From: an uncultured Planctomycetales bacterium
GTDB taxonomy: Bacteria > Planctomycetota > Planctomycetia > Pirellulales > S012-138
Direction of reading: 5' to 3'
Length of the DNA stretch: 64,000 nucleotides
NCBI GenBank assembly: GCA_937982665.1
Contig: CALJLD010000085.1
Location: 8,301-72,300 of the forward strand
Below are positions 56,533 through 64,000 of the stretch, piece after piece. The number at the start of each line of letters is the position of its first letter. Positions within the stretch are counted from its first letter, which is position 1. Position numbers and translations under genes: made by a program. The notes under the pieces are model-generated. The model had not been told where the DNA came from, made no database searches, and worked only from the letters and a program-made list of their open reading frames with translations.

Positions 56533-56841
56533 ATGTCACCAATGAAAACGCCGCCCACGGCCGGGATGCTAGAAGAAGCGATGCTCTCTCTACCACAAGC
56601 GGCACGCCGTTTGGGAGTGAGTGTCAAAGAACTCCGCGAATTGCTTGGACGCGGCGAGATCTTGTTTGTGGAGGTTTCTGGGCGGTTGCGCGTGCCTGCA
56701 CTTAGGATTGATGCCTACAAGGCCGCCATTGAATCGCGCAAGGCTGCAGACGCGCAAGCCGATTCAAGTGCTCCGCGCGATCGTACTGCACGAAGAGCCC
56801 AAGGCCAGAAACCGCCAAAGCGGAAACGCTCATCTCCATGA
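56533..56841 (+). CDS. Small MerR/excisionase-type HTH protein
   Basis: A 102-residue protein with an N-terminal helix-turn-helix of the excisionase/MerR kind: LSLPQAARRLGVSVKELREL and LGRGEILFVEVSGRLRVPAL, with IDAYKAAIES closing the domain. A basic low-complexity tail follows (RRAQGQKPPKRKRSSP), probably for DNA or RNA contact. The ATG at 56533 has GGAG about 9 bases upstream; an in-frame start at 56482 is also open. It is beside, and divergent from, the tRNA-Sec gene. No integrase or phage gene is nearby, so it need not belong to a mobile element. A bidirectional terminator follows. Confidence 0.7.
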   Translation: MSPMKTPPTAGMLEEAMLSLPQAARRLGVSVKELRELLGRGEILFVEVSGRLRVPALRIDAYKAAIESRKAADAQADSSAPRDRTARRAQGQKPPKRKRSSP

Positions 56842-56864
56842 GCGCTTTGCTTACGCCAAAAGAA

Positions 56865-56893
56865 AACAGGCCGCGCGATTTGCGCGGCCTGTT
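56865..56893. terminator. Bidirectional Rho-independent terminator
   Basis: A perfect 12-bp stem AACAGGCCGCGC/GCGCGGCCTGTT with a 5-base loop (GATTT) lies between two convergent genes. On the - strand it is followed by TTCTTTT, and on the + strand by a weaker TTGCTC, so the - strand direction is the stronger. Confidence 0.85.
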
Positions 56894-56963
56894 GCTCATG
56901 TCGTGCAGTTTATTTGGCAACAGCGGTTTGATTGCATGACCGCATTGTTGCCGTCGGCAATTT

Positions 56964-58310
56964 CTAGTCGTACCACCAGTGGTCGCCCAGCGGAGCAACG
57001 TCATTGGCGGCCAATTCGATCTTGCCATCGGTTTCCTTCTCGCTGAGGACCTTCCAGGAGTTGATCTCAACGCCACCAGAAGCGGTGATGAAGGTTTGGC
57101 CTCGCTTGGCCAAGACGCTGGCTTTGGTTTCGACCAGCTTCGGCACATCTTCGTAATCGGCCGTGGGCAGTGCGTCCGCGTCCATCAGCAAGGAAAGATC
57201 ACAACCAGCTTTGTTGGCCATGTCTTCTTTGGTGATCACAGCAGCCACGATGGCCAGGTCCATGATGTTTCGCAGTTCGCCAAAGATGGGATGTTTCTTG
57301 GAAAGCTCTTCGTAGTTGTCGGTCATTTGATCGGCAAACCGCTGAGCCATGGGATTGGCGCGACCTTGACGCTGGACAGCGCCATTGGCGGTCAGCACGG
57401 AATCTTCCGTCATGACTTGGACGCCGGGACCACGCAGTTCCCAGGTCATGCCATCTTCGGAACGAACGATTGCGTCATACTTGGGAGCCAGCCACCAGCG
57501 AGGTGTGGCAGCGCCCGCAGACGTCATCATCTCGACGTAACTCTTGACGCCACGAACGTTGGACGGCTCATGACCCATGGCAATCCGCTTCATGCGATAA
57601 TCGGCGGCGACCATTGTGCGAGCCAATTCGCTATCGAGCGAAACGCCTTCAATGGTGATTTGCTGCGGTCCCAAGGCCGCTTCAACTTCGTTGGTCAAGT
57701 TCGCATGATTGCCGCGAACGTTTCGCATGTATTGCGCGAACTTTTGCAGGCCTTCGGCCGTGGGGTCGATCGAGCAGGTGATCGGATGGCGAGAAGTGGC
57801 TTCGGCCGTTCGCAAAGCAACCAACAGGTGGTCAAGTTGCAAAATGGGAGCACCGGTCTCGGCGCCAACCATGTTTCCCTGAGCATCGACAACTGGACGT
57901 TCCGCGGGGCCTACAAGGATAATGTCGTTCTCTTCGGGAATGGCGAAGACATACTCGATGCGCGTCATGCCGCCCATCAATTCCATCTCGTCAGTCACCA
58001 CCGGCGATTCGCCAGCTTCCGCGCGGGCGCGAATGGCGGCTTGCAAACGGTTCAGCGAAATTCTTCGCATCCCGCCATGCGCCATGTCTTTGGGCAGGTT
58101 CTTCAGGATGGCGTCACGCAGTTCGCGTTGAGCCTTGGCTTCAGCAACTGTGGCGTTGCGCAAGACGCCTTCGGAATCGATGGTGACACCACCGACAGCG
58201 CTTCCGCCGAATCCACCGACGGACCACTGGGCAAGAGTGAAAATCGCGATGGCCGCTGCACAGGCCACACCTGTGCCGCGCAGCCACATGGAACGCGAAC
58301 GCAATGACAT
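56964..58310 (-). CDS. Secreted DUF1598 family protein
   Basis: A 448-residue exported protein of the planctomycete-specific DUF1598 type. The N-terminal hydrophobic segment (about residues 10-32) acts as signal or anchor. The mature core has GGMTRIEYVFAIPEENDIILVGPAE, the hallmark of the family, then PITCSIDPTAEGLQKFAQYM and later YEELSKKHPIFGELRNIMDL. Function is not known. ATG at 58310 follows GGGAGA at 7 bases; the frame is open to 58385 but those residues are not family-like. It is probably transcribed alone. Confidence 0.85.
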   Translation of the reverse strand: MSLRSRSMWLRGTGVACAAAIAIFTLAQWSVGGFGGSAVGGVTIDSEGVLRNATVAEAKAQRELRDAILKNLPKDMAHGGMRRISLNRLQAAIRARAEAGESPVVTDEMELMGGMTRIEYVFAIPEENDIILVGPAERPVVDAQGNMVGAETGAPILQLDHLLVALRTAEATSRHPITCSIDPTAEGLQKFAQYMRNVRGNHANLTNEVEAALGPQQITIEGVSLDSELARTMVAADYRMKRIAMGHEPSNVRGVKSYVEMMTSAGAATPRWWLAPKYDAIVRSEDGMTWELRGPGVQVMTEDSVLTANGAVQRQGRANPMAQRFADQMTDNYEELSKKHPIFGELRNIMDLAIVAAVITKEDMANKAGCDLSLLMDADALPTADYEDVPKLVETKASVLAKRGQTFITASGGVEINSWKVLSEKETDGKIELAANDVAPLGDHWWYD

Positions 58311-58739
58311 GAGCGGGTCTCCCTGCACGAAGTTTCCTGCACGGTTACCGTTTGCCTCGAAAATAGGCAATCGGTTTCCCTGCACGGGTTTACGGTGGAA
58401 CCGTCACCGGCCTCTGTCTCCGATCCTCGGGCGGCAACTGGAATTCACGACATGATGGACAAACACCTAAACGCCCTGGCGGCAACACATTCCGGCAGCA
58501 GTTGGCCGGCAATGATAAACCGGGGGCGCAGGGTGCCTGAACACTGTCAAAAGTAATCGGCGGGGTCAGAATTTGCAAGAAATCCTTGCCTGATCCCCCT
58601 GGTTCTCCAAAAAGCCCACCCTGCCGCGCAGCCGATGACCTCGGCCGCATTCAAAGCCGCAGCATGGGCATGATATCGGATCAATTGCCTCATATTCGGA
58701 CTAATTGCTTCCAGCGGAGCGGCCACAGGCAGTTCGCAG
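58311..58739. other. Intergenic region upstream of the DUF1598 gene
   Basis: About 430 bases between two - strand genes. No convincing gene is seen. The sequence contains short partial repeats of CCCTGCACG/TTCCTGCACG (58320-58390). It must hold the DUF1598 promoter and the 3' end of the DUF1080 transcript. Confidence 0.35.
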
Positions 58740-59495
58740 CTATTCCCCAGAGATCTCGCGAATTCGCACGTTGCGGAATGCCAAATCGCCTTGGTGGTCA
58801 CCCTGGAAGCAGAGATGTCCTTCGTCAGCTTTGCCGAAGTTTTCCATCGATCCGAACTTGCTGGCCGCGACCTTCTCGTTCCAGTCGTCGCTGCCTTTGA
58901 CGTATTCACAGTACTTCACGCCGTTCATGTAGTGCTCGCATTTTTCCGGCGTGATCAGCACGCGGATCTCATTCCACTCGCCAGCTGGCTTGGTCGCGTC
59001 GGTTTCGGCCGGGTAAAGAGCATAAAGCCAACCGGCTTTTTGCGGATCGTGGCCGCCTTCGTTGTCTTGGAGTTGGATTTCGGGGCCGGTACGCCAGGGG
59101 TTAGGCTCGGTCTCCTTGACGTGGTACATCACGCCGCTGTTGCCGCCCTCGCCAATGCGATATTCAAAGACCAATTCAAACGCACCGAATTGGTCGGTCG
59201 TGACGATATCGCCGGCTGATGTTGAGGTCTTCGTCAATGCGCCGTCAACAACTTGCCAGCCTTCGTTGATGCCATCCCTGCGGTAGTTTCGCCATCCTTC
59301 GGTTGTCTTGCCGTCGAACAGCAGTCGCCAACCGGCTTCTTTTTCTGCGTCGGTCAGTGTGTTGGGCTCGCGGGGGTCTTCTTTCGCAACAACCTGATCA
59401 CGGCCCGTTTGCTGCTGGCCGGTTTGGGCAAGCGTTTGTGAAGCCACAACTGCGATCACTAAAGCCGGCAGGAGCAGGAATCGTTTTGGAATCAT
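58740..59495 (-). CDS. Secreted DUF1080 (3-keto-disaccharide hydrolase-like) protein
   Basis: A 251-residue exported protein. The signal peptide is MIPKRFLLLPALVIAVVASQ, cleaved near TLAQ. The mature part is a single DUF1080 (concanavalin-like jelly-roll) domain: GWRLLFDGKTTEGWRNYRRD, FELVFEYRIGEGGNSGVMYH, and EWNEIRVLITPEKCEHYMNG. Members act on 3-ketoglycosides or bind sugars; many planctomycete genomes have dozens. ATG at 59495 is chosen over the 59693 frame start. It follows the Gfo/Idh/MocA gene on the same strand with a 230-base gap. Confidence 0.85.
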   Translation of the reverse strand: MIPKRFLLLPALVIAVVASQTLAQTGQQQTGRDQVVAKEDPREPNTLTDAEKEAGWRLLFDGKTTEGWRNYRRDGINEGWQVVDGALTKTSTSAGDIVTTDQFGAFELVFEYRIGEGGNSGVMYHVKETEPNPWRTGPEIQLQDNEGGHDPQKAGWLYALYPAETDATKPAGEWNEIRVLITPEKCEHYMNGVKYCEYVKGSDDWNEKVAASKFGSMENFGKADEGHLCFQGDHQGDLAFRNVRIREISGE

Positions 59496-59725
59496 GAGGC
59501 TATCTCCAAATGTTTCGTGTTTTTGTTTTGCTGAGGACATACCGACACTCCCAGCGTGGCTCAACCTAATGTTTCGCCACCGCACGCGTCGGGAGATTTC
59601 AACTTCGTTTGGTCGAATTCGTCTTCGACACAGCTGACCGGTCTGAAGCGCAGAAGCGCGATTTACACCTGATGGTTTTGCCCAAAAGTGCAATTCAAAA
59701 CGCTCTGTTGTTTCAGATTCGAATA

Positions 59726-61036
59726 TCAGGTGATCTCGTAGCCTTCACGGAATTCCGGACGGACGATCTTTTCCAGTTCCGGTTTGCCCTTGGGCGTCAT
59801 GGATTCCGCATCCCATTCGACCTTCTCGCCGCTCCAGATGGCGAGATTGCCAAGCAGAATCGTCTCGGTGAGCGGGCCGGCATAGTCCACAAAGTTGGAC
59901 CGTGCAATTTGCCCGCCATTGATATGGCGAACCCATTCCTGGAAGTGGCCGGGCGACTTCTCAAACTCGATGTTCGCCGGCTTGGTAACGCCACCGTAGA
60001 CCTCAAATTCCGCACCGTAGTCGCTCCACGAGAAGAGCTTGCCCTTCTCGCCGACGATCAACGCGCCAGCCTTGGAGGCTTCGTGTTCCGCGCCTTCAAA
60101 CAACTCGGCCGGCGGGAGGTTGCCACCGTCATACCAGGTCAAGCGGACCGGGGCGCGGCCGTTGCGTTCGCCAAACTCAAAGACAATCTTCGACTTGGCG
60201 GGATAAGAGATCTTGTTGTGGCCGGACGATTCCGCGACGACTGATAGCGGGTCACGAAGATCCAAACCAGCGAAGGGCATGTTCAGCGTGTGGCAGGCCA
60301 TGTCACCAAGCGCACCCGTTCCGAAATCCCAGAATCCCCGCCAGGCGAACGGATGGTATTTGGGGGAATATGGCGTTTCCGCGGCACGGCCAATCCACTG
60401 GTCCCAGTGCACGGTTGGTGGCGCGGTTTCCGCCTCGGGGCGGTCAACACCTTGGTCCCAGATCGGACGGTCCGTCCAGACGTGGACTTCGGAAATTGTG
60501 CCCAGGTGGCCGTTCTTCAGCAGGCTGGCCGCCTGCCGGAGCCCGTCGAACGACGTGCCTTGATTTCCCATCATCGTGCAAACGCCAGTTTCTTCCGCCA
60601 CTTCGCGCATGCGGCGAGCTTCCCAAATGGAATGCGTCAGCGGCTTCTGGCAGAAGCAGTGTTTGCCCATTTGCATGGCTTTGATCGAGATCACAGCGTG
60701 ATTGTGATCCGGCGTGCTCACGGTGACCGCATCGATTTGGTCGCCCATCTCCGAGAACATCTCGCGGAAGTCGTAGAACTTTTTCGCGTTGCGATGCACG
60801 CGAGACGCACGATTGAGATTGTCTTCGTCGATATCGCAGATAGCGACGACATTGCCCGCCCCCAGCGCGTCACGAGAGTCACTGCGCCCTTTTCCGCCCA
60901 CTCCCACGCACGCAAATTGAATCTGCTCTTGCCGCATTCGGGGTTTTGCGGCTTCGAGGTTGCCTGCCAGCCAAAATCCGGCGCCGGCGGCTGCGGATGT
61001 TTGCAAGAATTGACGACGTGTGGGTTTGTTCGGCAT
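59726..61036 (-). CDS. Tat-exported Gfo/Idh/MocA family oxidoreductase
   Basis: A 436-residue NAD(P)-dependent oxidoreductase with an N-terminal Tat signal (TRRQFLQTSAAAGAGFWLAG). The Rossmann part is FACVGVGGKGRSDSRDALG and VVAICDIDEDN; VTVSTPDHNHAVISIKAM and HCFCQKPLTHSIWEAR contain the catalytic Lys equivalent of the EKP motif (here Q-K-P). The C-terminal alpha/beta domain follows. In planctomycetes this subgroup is thought to act on sugars or glycosides, often next to DUF1080, as here. The substrate is unknown. ATG at 61036. Confidence 0.9.
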   Translation of the reverse strand: MPNKPTRRQFLQTSAAAGAGFWLAGNLEAAKPRMRQEQIQFACVGVGGKGRSDSRDALGAGNVVAICDIDEDNLNRASRVHRNAKKFYDFREMFSEMGDQIDAVTVSTPDHNHAVISIKAMQMGKHCFCQKPLTHSIWEARRMREVAEETGVCTMMGNQGTSFDGLRQAASLLKNGHLGTISEVHVWTDRPIWDQGVDRPEAETAPPTVHWDQWIGRAAETPYSPKYHPFAWRGFWDFGTGALGDMACHTLNMPFAGLDLRDPLSVVAESSGHNKISYPAKSKIVFEFGERNGRAPVRLTWYDGGNLPPAELFEGAEHEASKAGALIVGEKGKLFSWSDYGAEFEVYGGVTKPANIEFEKSPGHFQEWVRHINGGQIARSNFVDYAGPLTETILLGNLAIWSGEKVEWDAESMTPKGKPELEKIVRPEFREGYEIT

Positions 61037-61401
61037 GCGTAACTCCTTAATGTGCCGGCAATATTCAGCTGGCGATGGGGGAAAAAGCCCCGGCGCGGTT
61101 ATTCGGGGTGGAGGACGGGCTTACAACAGGTTCAACACCGGCCAATACTATAGCAACCGCAGTCGCGGGAGGGAAAAACTCTTCGCGATGTTACGGCGAT
61201 TCTATGATTTTGAACTCTGGCGTAATGATTCGGTCCTGCAGTGATTCTTTGCCCCAAACTCGCAAATCCAGCGGCTTACGCTAACGCGTCCTTCCATTCA
61301 TACTCGTAGCTGTTTTGCCCCCCAGCGGTGCGAATTTCCTCGTGCCACATCATTCGTGCCCCCTTTTTGTGTGGCCCGCCGAAATTCGCGACTTCTCTTG
61401 G
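61037..61401. other. Intergenic region between divergent genes
   Basis: About 365 bases with no convincing gene. It must hold promoters for the Gfo/Idh/MocA gene and the RND gene. No clear -35/-10 pair is found. Confidence 0.35.
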
Positions 61402-63753
61402 ATGCAAGCTCATTCCTCCAACCAGAACCGCTGGCTTTGGGTCTATCTCGGCCTCGGCGGCGTGGTTGCAGCGCTCGTGACTGGCCTGTCAATCGCGGGA
61501 TTCACGGGACATGGCCTGAAGGAACGGGAATTCGCGCAGTGGACGCAGAATGCCGACGGTCAAATCCTGGCCGAACAGCAGAATTATGCGGCGGTCAGCG
61601 AAATCTTCGGCGATTATCGCCATTACTGCCTGCTCGTCGTGGAATGCGATGACTTCTTTCAGCCAGAACGCTGGCTGGCTTTGGAGTCGGCCGTTGCTGA
61701 GCTTTCCTCCACAAACGGTGTGGTTCGCGTCTTTTGGGCAGGCTCAGTCCCCGAATTCTCCCGCGATCGGGCAGACATCTCCGTCGAGGAACTTTCCTGG
61801 CCATTGAACGAGATGGTCAAGCTTGCCATGAGCCAATGGGAAGACGTCCCTACGCCGGAATCTTCGTTGAGCGAATGGAATGCTTTTGGTGATCGAGTTC
61901 GGGCGCATCCTTTCGTCGATGGCCGATTGATTTCCTCAAACGGTCAGACCTTGTTGCTGCAAGTAGCGCCGTACGCAGCGGACGAAACTTTGCTGCAATA
62001 CGTCAGGACCCGCGGCAAGGAATTGTTGGAACCTCACGGCATGCACGTTCGCATGACTGGCGACATCCCGCTTTGGCACGCACATGACAAAGCCTTCGAC
62101 CGTTCGCATTATCAGGTGATGGGATTGGCCTTGGGCGTTTCCGTCGTCTTGGCAATTCTGATCTTCCGCGATCCCAGGTCTTTGATCCTGGTTGGGGTTG
62201 GGCCGGCTTTGGGTGGGTTTTGGGCGATCGGCATCGTCAATTGGCTTGGCGAGCCGCACAACGAGCTCACCGACATGATCCTGCCGGTCATGTTGACGAT
62301 GGTGGGCTTCACCGACACCGTGCATCTGGTGATTGACATCCGTCGGGAGAAGGCCCGCGGCGAAACTCCGTTGGCAGCCGCGATCTCGGCGATGCGCCGA
62401 GTTGGCCCGGCCTGTGTCTTGACCTCAATCACTACGGCAATTGGATTTGCAACGTTGATGCTCTCCGATTCCGAAGTCATCAGCAGCTTTGGCCGTTCTT
62501 CTGCAATTGCCGTGATGGTGATGCTTGTGGCAATCGCCTTTGCGACGCCGGTGTTTGCTGTGCTGTTGCGCGGCCCTGGCGTATCCAAGCGGCAGCGGCG
62601 TTTGGCGAACAGCAAAAACGCCGATGCAGCTACAGCAGAAAGCGGATCAGGAACGCTCCTGCAGAGCGTACTCCGATTGCCCAGCCGGCATCCGCGAATG
62701 CTGACGGCCATGGGATTGCTGCTCACTGTCGCCTTTGGGCTTGCTGCCAGCCGGTTGCAGCCTGATGACCGCAAAGGCGATCGTATGCCGCATACTGATG
62801 AAGCCTGGCAAGCGTTCGCCCATTGTGACGAAACCTTCGGCGGCACGCAGTTCATCAAGGTCATTGTCACCTGGTATGACGATGTCGACGAAACCCGAAT
62901 TGCTGCGGTGATCAATCAAGTAAGCGCGGCCATGGACGATGAGGAGTTGATCGCCAACCCAATGTCCGTGTTGACCTGGATGCAGTTGATTCCCAATCGC
63001 GGAGACAGCCAGCCGCCGCTGATGTTCGCCTCGCTGCTGCCGGAGGAAGTTCGCGGCTTGTTCTACAAACCAGAGTTGGGTAGCGCGCTTGTCGTGGCAA
63101 ATGTGCAGGACAAAGGTCTGATTGTCTATGAGCCTGTGCTGGGGCGAGTTCGCGATCGCCTGGCAGCCATCCAACAGCAGAACCCAGGCTTTGAACTGCG
63201 TTTGACCGGCGAGCCCATTCTGGAATCGCGAATTGTGCGGCACGTTGTGATTGGGTTGTTTCAAAGCTTGTTAACAACCGCTGTTTGTATTTTCCTCACG
63301 CTGACGATTGCGTTTCGCTCGCTGCGATTGGGTTTGATTTCGATCATTCCCAACACCATGCCGCTTTTGGCCGCCGCCACGTTCCGCTCATGCTTTGGAC
63401 AGTCGCTCGATATCGCCAGCGCCTGCGCGCTGATTATCGCTCTGGGGATTGCGGTGGATGACACCATCCATCTGATCTGGCGTTTTCAATACGAATTCAA
63501 AATCGGCGGAACGTCCGCTTCGATTGTTGAGCGGACCGTGCTAGGCGTGGGCAAGCCGCTGACGATGACCACCATCATCATGGTGTTGGGAATCGCCAGC
63601 GTGATCACAAGCGAGTTGCCCACGCATCGCTTCTTCGGTTGGATCGCATGCACGACGCTGACCGTGGCCTGGCTTGCCGATTTGATTTTGTTGCCGGCGA
63701 TGTTGAGTTGGTTGGCGAAGCCGCGGCGAGCTTCTGCAAAGATCGAGCTCTAA
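61402..63753 (+). CDS. RND/MMPL family transporter
   Basis: A 783-residue integral membrane protein with the RND duplication. TM1 is near the N-terminus (LWVYLGLGGVVAALVTGLS), followed by a large periplasmic domain (about 50-225). TM2-6 carry the sterol-sensing-like segment (GFTDTVHLVIDI). After a linker, a second TM1-periplasmic-TM block includes ASACALIIALGIAVDDTIHL, the repeat of the earlier motif. This is the MMPL/hopanoid- or lipid-exporter-like group of RND proteins, without a membrane-fusion or outer-membrane partner nearby. ATG at 61402 is preferred over 61315. The substrate is unknown. Confidence 0.88.
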   Translation: MQAHSSNQNRWLWVYLGLGGVVAALVTGLSIAGFTGHGLKEREFAQWTQNADGQILAEQQNYAAVSEIFGDYRHYCLLVVECDDFFQPERWLALESAVAELSSTNGVVRVFWAGSVPEFSRDRADISVEELSWPLNEMVKLAMSQWEDVPTPESSLSEWNAFGDRVRAHPFVDGRLISSNGQTLLLQVAPYAADETLLQYVRTRGKELLEPHGMHVRMTGDIPLWHAHDKAFDRSHYQVMGLALGVSVVLAILIFRDPRSLILVGVGPALGGFWAIGIVNWLGEPHNELTDMILPVMLTMVGFTDTVHLVIDIRREKARGETPLAAAISAMRRVGPACVLTSITTAIGFATLMLSDSEVISSFGRSSAIAVMVMLVAIAFATPVFAVLLRGPGVSKRQRRLANSKNADAATAESGSGTLLQSVLRLPSRHPRMLTAMGLLLTVAFGLAASRLQPDDRKGDRMPHTDEAWQAFAHCDETFGGTQFIKVIVTWYDDVDETRIAAVINQVSAAMDDEELIANPMSVLTWMQLIPNRGDSQPPLMFASLLPEEVRGLFYKPELGSALVVANVQDKGLIVYEPVLGRVRDRLAAIQQQNPGFELRLTGEPILESRIVRHVVIGLFQSLLTTAVCIFLTLTIAFRSLRLGLISIIPNTMPLLAAATFRSCFGQSLDIASACALIIALGIAVDDTIHLIWRFQYEFKIGGTSASIVERTVLGVGKPLTMTTIIMVLGIASVITSELPTHRFFGWIACTTLTVAWLADLILLPAMLSWLAKPRRASAKIEL

Positions 63754-63816
63754 CTCGTTGCCCGGCCGACCGCCTCTGTGTTGCGCGGGGACAGATGGCG
63801 TCTCGCCGTGCAATCC

Positions 63817-64000
63817 ATGCGCAGCAAAAGTATCAACGGTCAACGCCGAATTCCGCTCGGCCGGCTCAGTGAAGTTTTCTTCATCCGCAGCGGCTCAATC
63901 ACCGCGGCGCGCGGACTGGTGGTCAGCCCCGCTGAATTCTCCCCCTTATCGACCTCAACGAGCGCCCCCTGGAAAACGGAAACTCGCTCCGTGGGCCGAC
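63817..64000 (+). CDS. Possible N-terminal part of a truncated gene
   Basis: From ATG 63817 a frame stays open to the window edge (61 codons), encoding MRSKSINGQRRIPLGRLSEV and more. No ribosome binding site is clear, and other frames are also open in this GC-rich sequence, so the call is weak. No family can be assigned. Confidence 0.25.
   Translation, partial: MRSKSINGQRRIPLGRLSEVFFIRSGSITAARGLVVSPAEFSPLSTSTSAPWKTETRSVGR

Noticed and set aside
56229..56841. tRNA-Sec as attachment site of an integrated element
   Set aside because: No integrase, no repeat of the tRNA 3' end, and flanking genes look like normal chromosome.

Overview
The window looks like a chromosomal segment from a member of the Planctomycetota, probably a Pirellula-like lineage. 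The evidence is the family mix: a double planctomycete-type cytochrome c (PSC) protein, DUF1598, DUF1571 and DUF1080 proteins, a Tat-exported Gfo/Idh/MocA oxidoreductase, a mitochondrial-like EF-G of the spdEFG1 type, stand-alone CoaB, McsA-McsB, and mostly single genes separated by long GC-rich intergenic stretches. These assignments come from reading the proteins; no database search was run.

Layout. 0.4-5.5 kb: ppdK, an aldo/keto reductase and glgC in a tight + strand run (pyruvate/PEP interconversion and glycogen precursor). 5.6-8.5 kb: leuS on the - strand. 8.8-14.1 kb: coaB, comEC and a secreted di-haem PSC protein on +. 14.1-15.9 kb: a - strand trio of methyltransferase, cytochrome c'-like protein and small membrane protein. 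16.3-19.0 kb: a large sodium:solute symporter plus a small membrane protein, ended by a clear terminator. 19.4-23.5 kb: a 1362-residue protein of unknown family. 23.8-29.7 kb: a PQQ-type beta-propeller protein, then fusA, a YbjQ-family gene, scpA and apt. 29.7-31.2 kb: truA and a glyoxalase II-like hydrolase. 31.6-40.8 kb: a DUF1571 protein, gamma-glutamyltransferase, a SUKH-4-like protein, a Gly-rich lipoprotein, a VOC protein, queG, a small secreted Tyr/Pro-rich protein and an HTH-receiver fusion regulator with a long leader.

40.8-45.1 kb is the most accessory-looking part. It has a 700-base stretch with no convincing gene, a 12-bp tandem repeat array, a small membrane protein, a SUKH-1 (SMI1/KNR4) protein, a secreted jelly-roll protein, and a cluster of palindromic repeats that includes a 149-bp inverted-repeat (MITE-like) element. 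45-48.5 kb: YceH, an unknown protein paired with argB, an AhpD-like protein and an esterase. 48.6-56 kb: an SPFH protein with a helical partner, plsC, mcsA-mcsB (protein-arginine phosphorylation) and an NfeD-like protein whose two ClpP-like domains seem to lack the catalytic serine.

56.2 kb carries a complete tRNA-Sec (anticodon UCA), so the organism should insert selenocysteine; no selA, selB, selD or recognisable selenoprotein is in the window. 56.5-63.8 kb: a small HTH protein, a DUF1598 protein, a DUF1080 + Gfo/Idh/MocA pair (sugar/glycoside metabolism) and an RND/MMPL transporter. I see no rRNA, CRISPR array, intact insertion sequence or prophage. The clearest points for follow-up are the tRNA-Sec locus, orphan McsAB, the pseudoprotease NfeD, the 12-bp repeats and the palindrome cluster.
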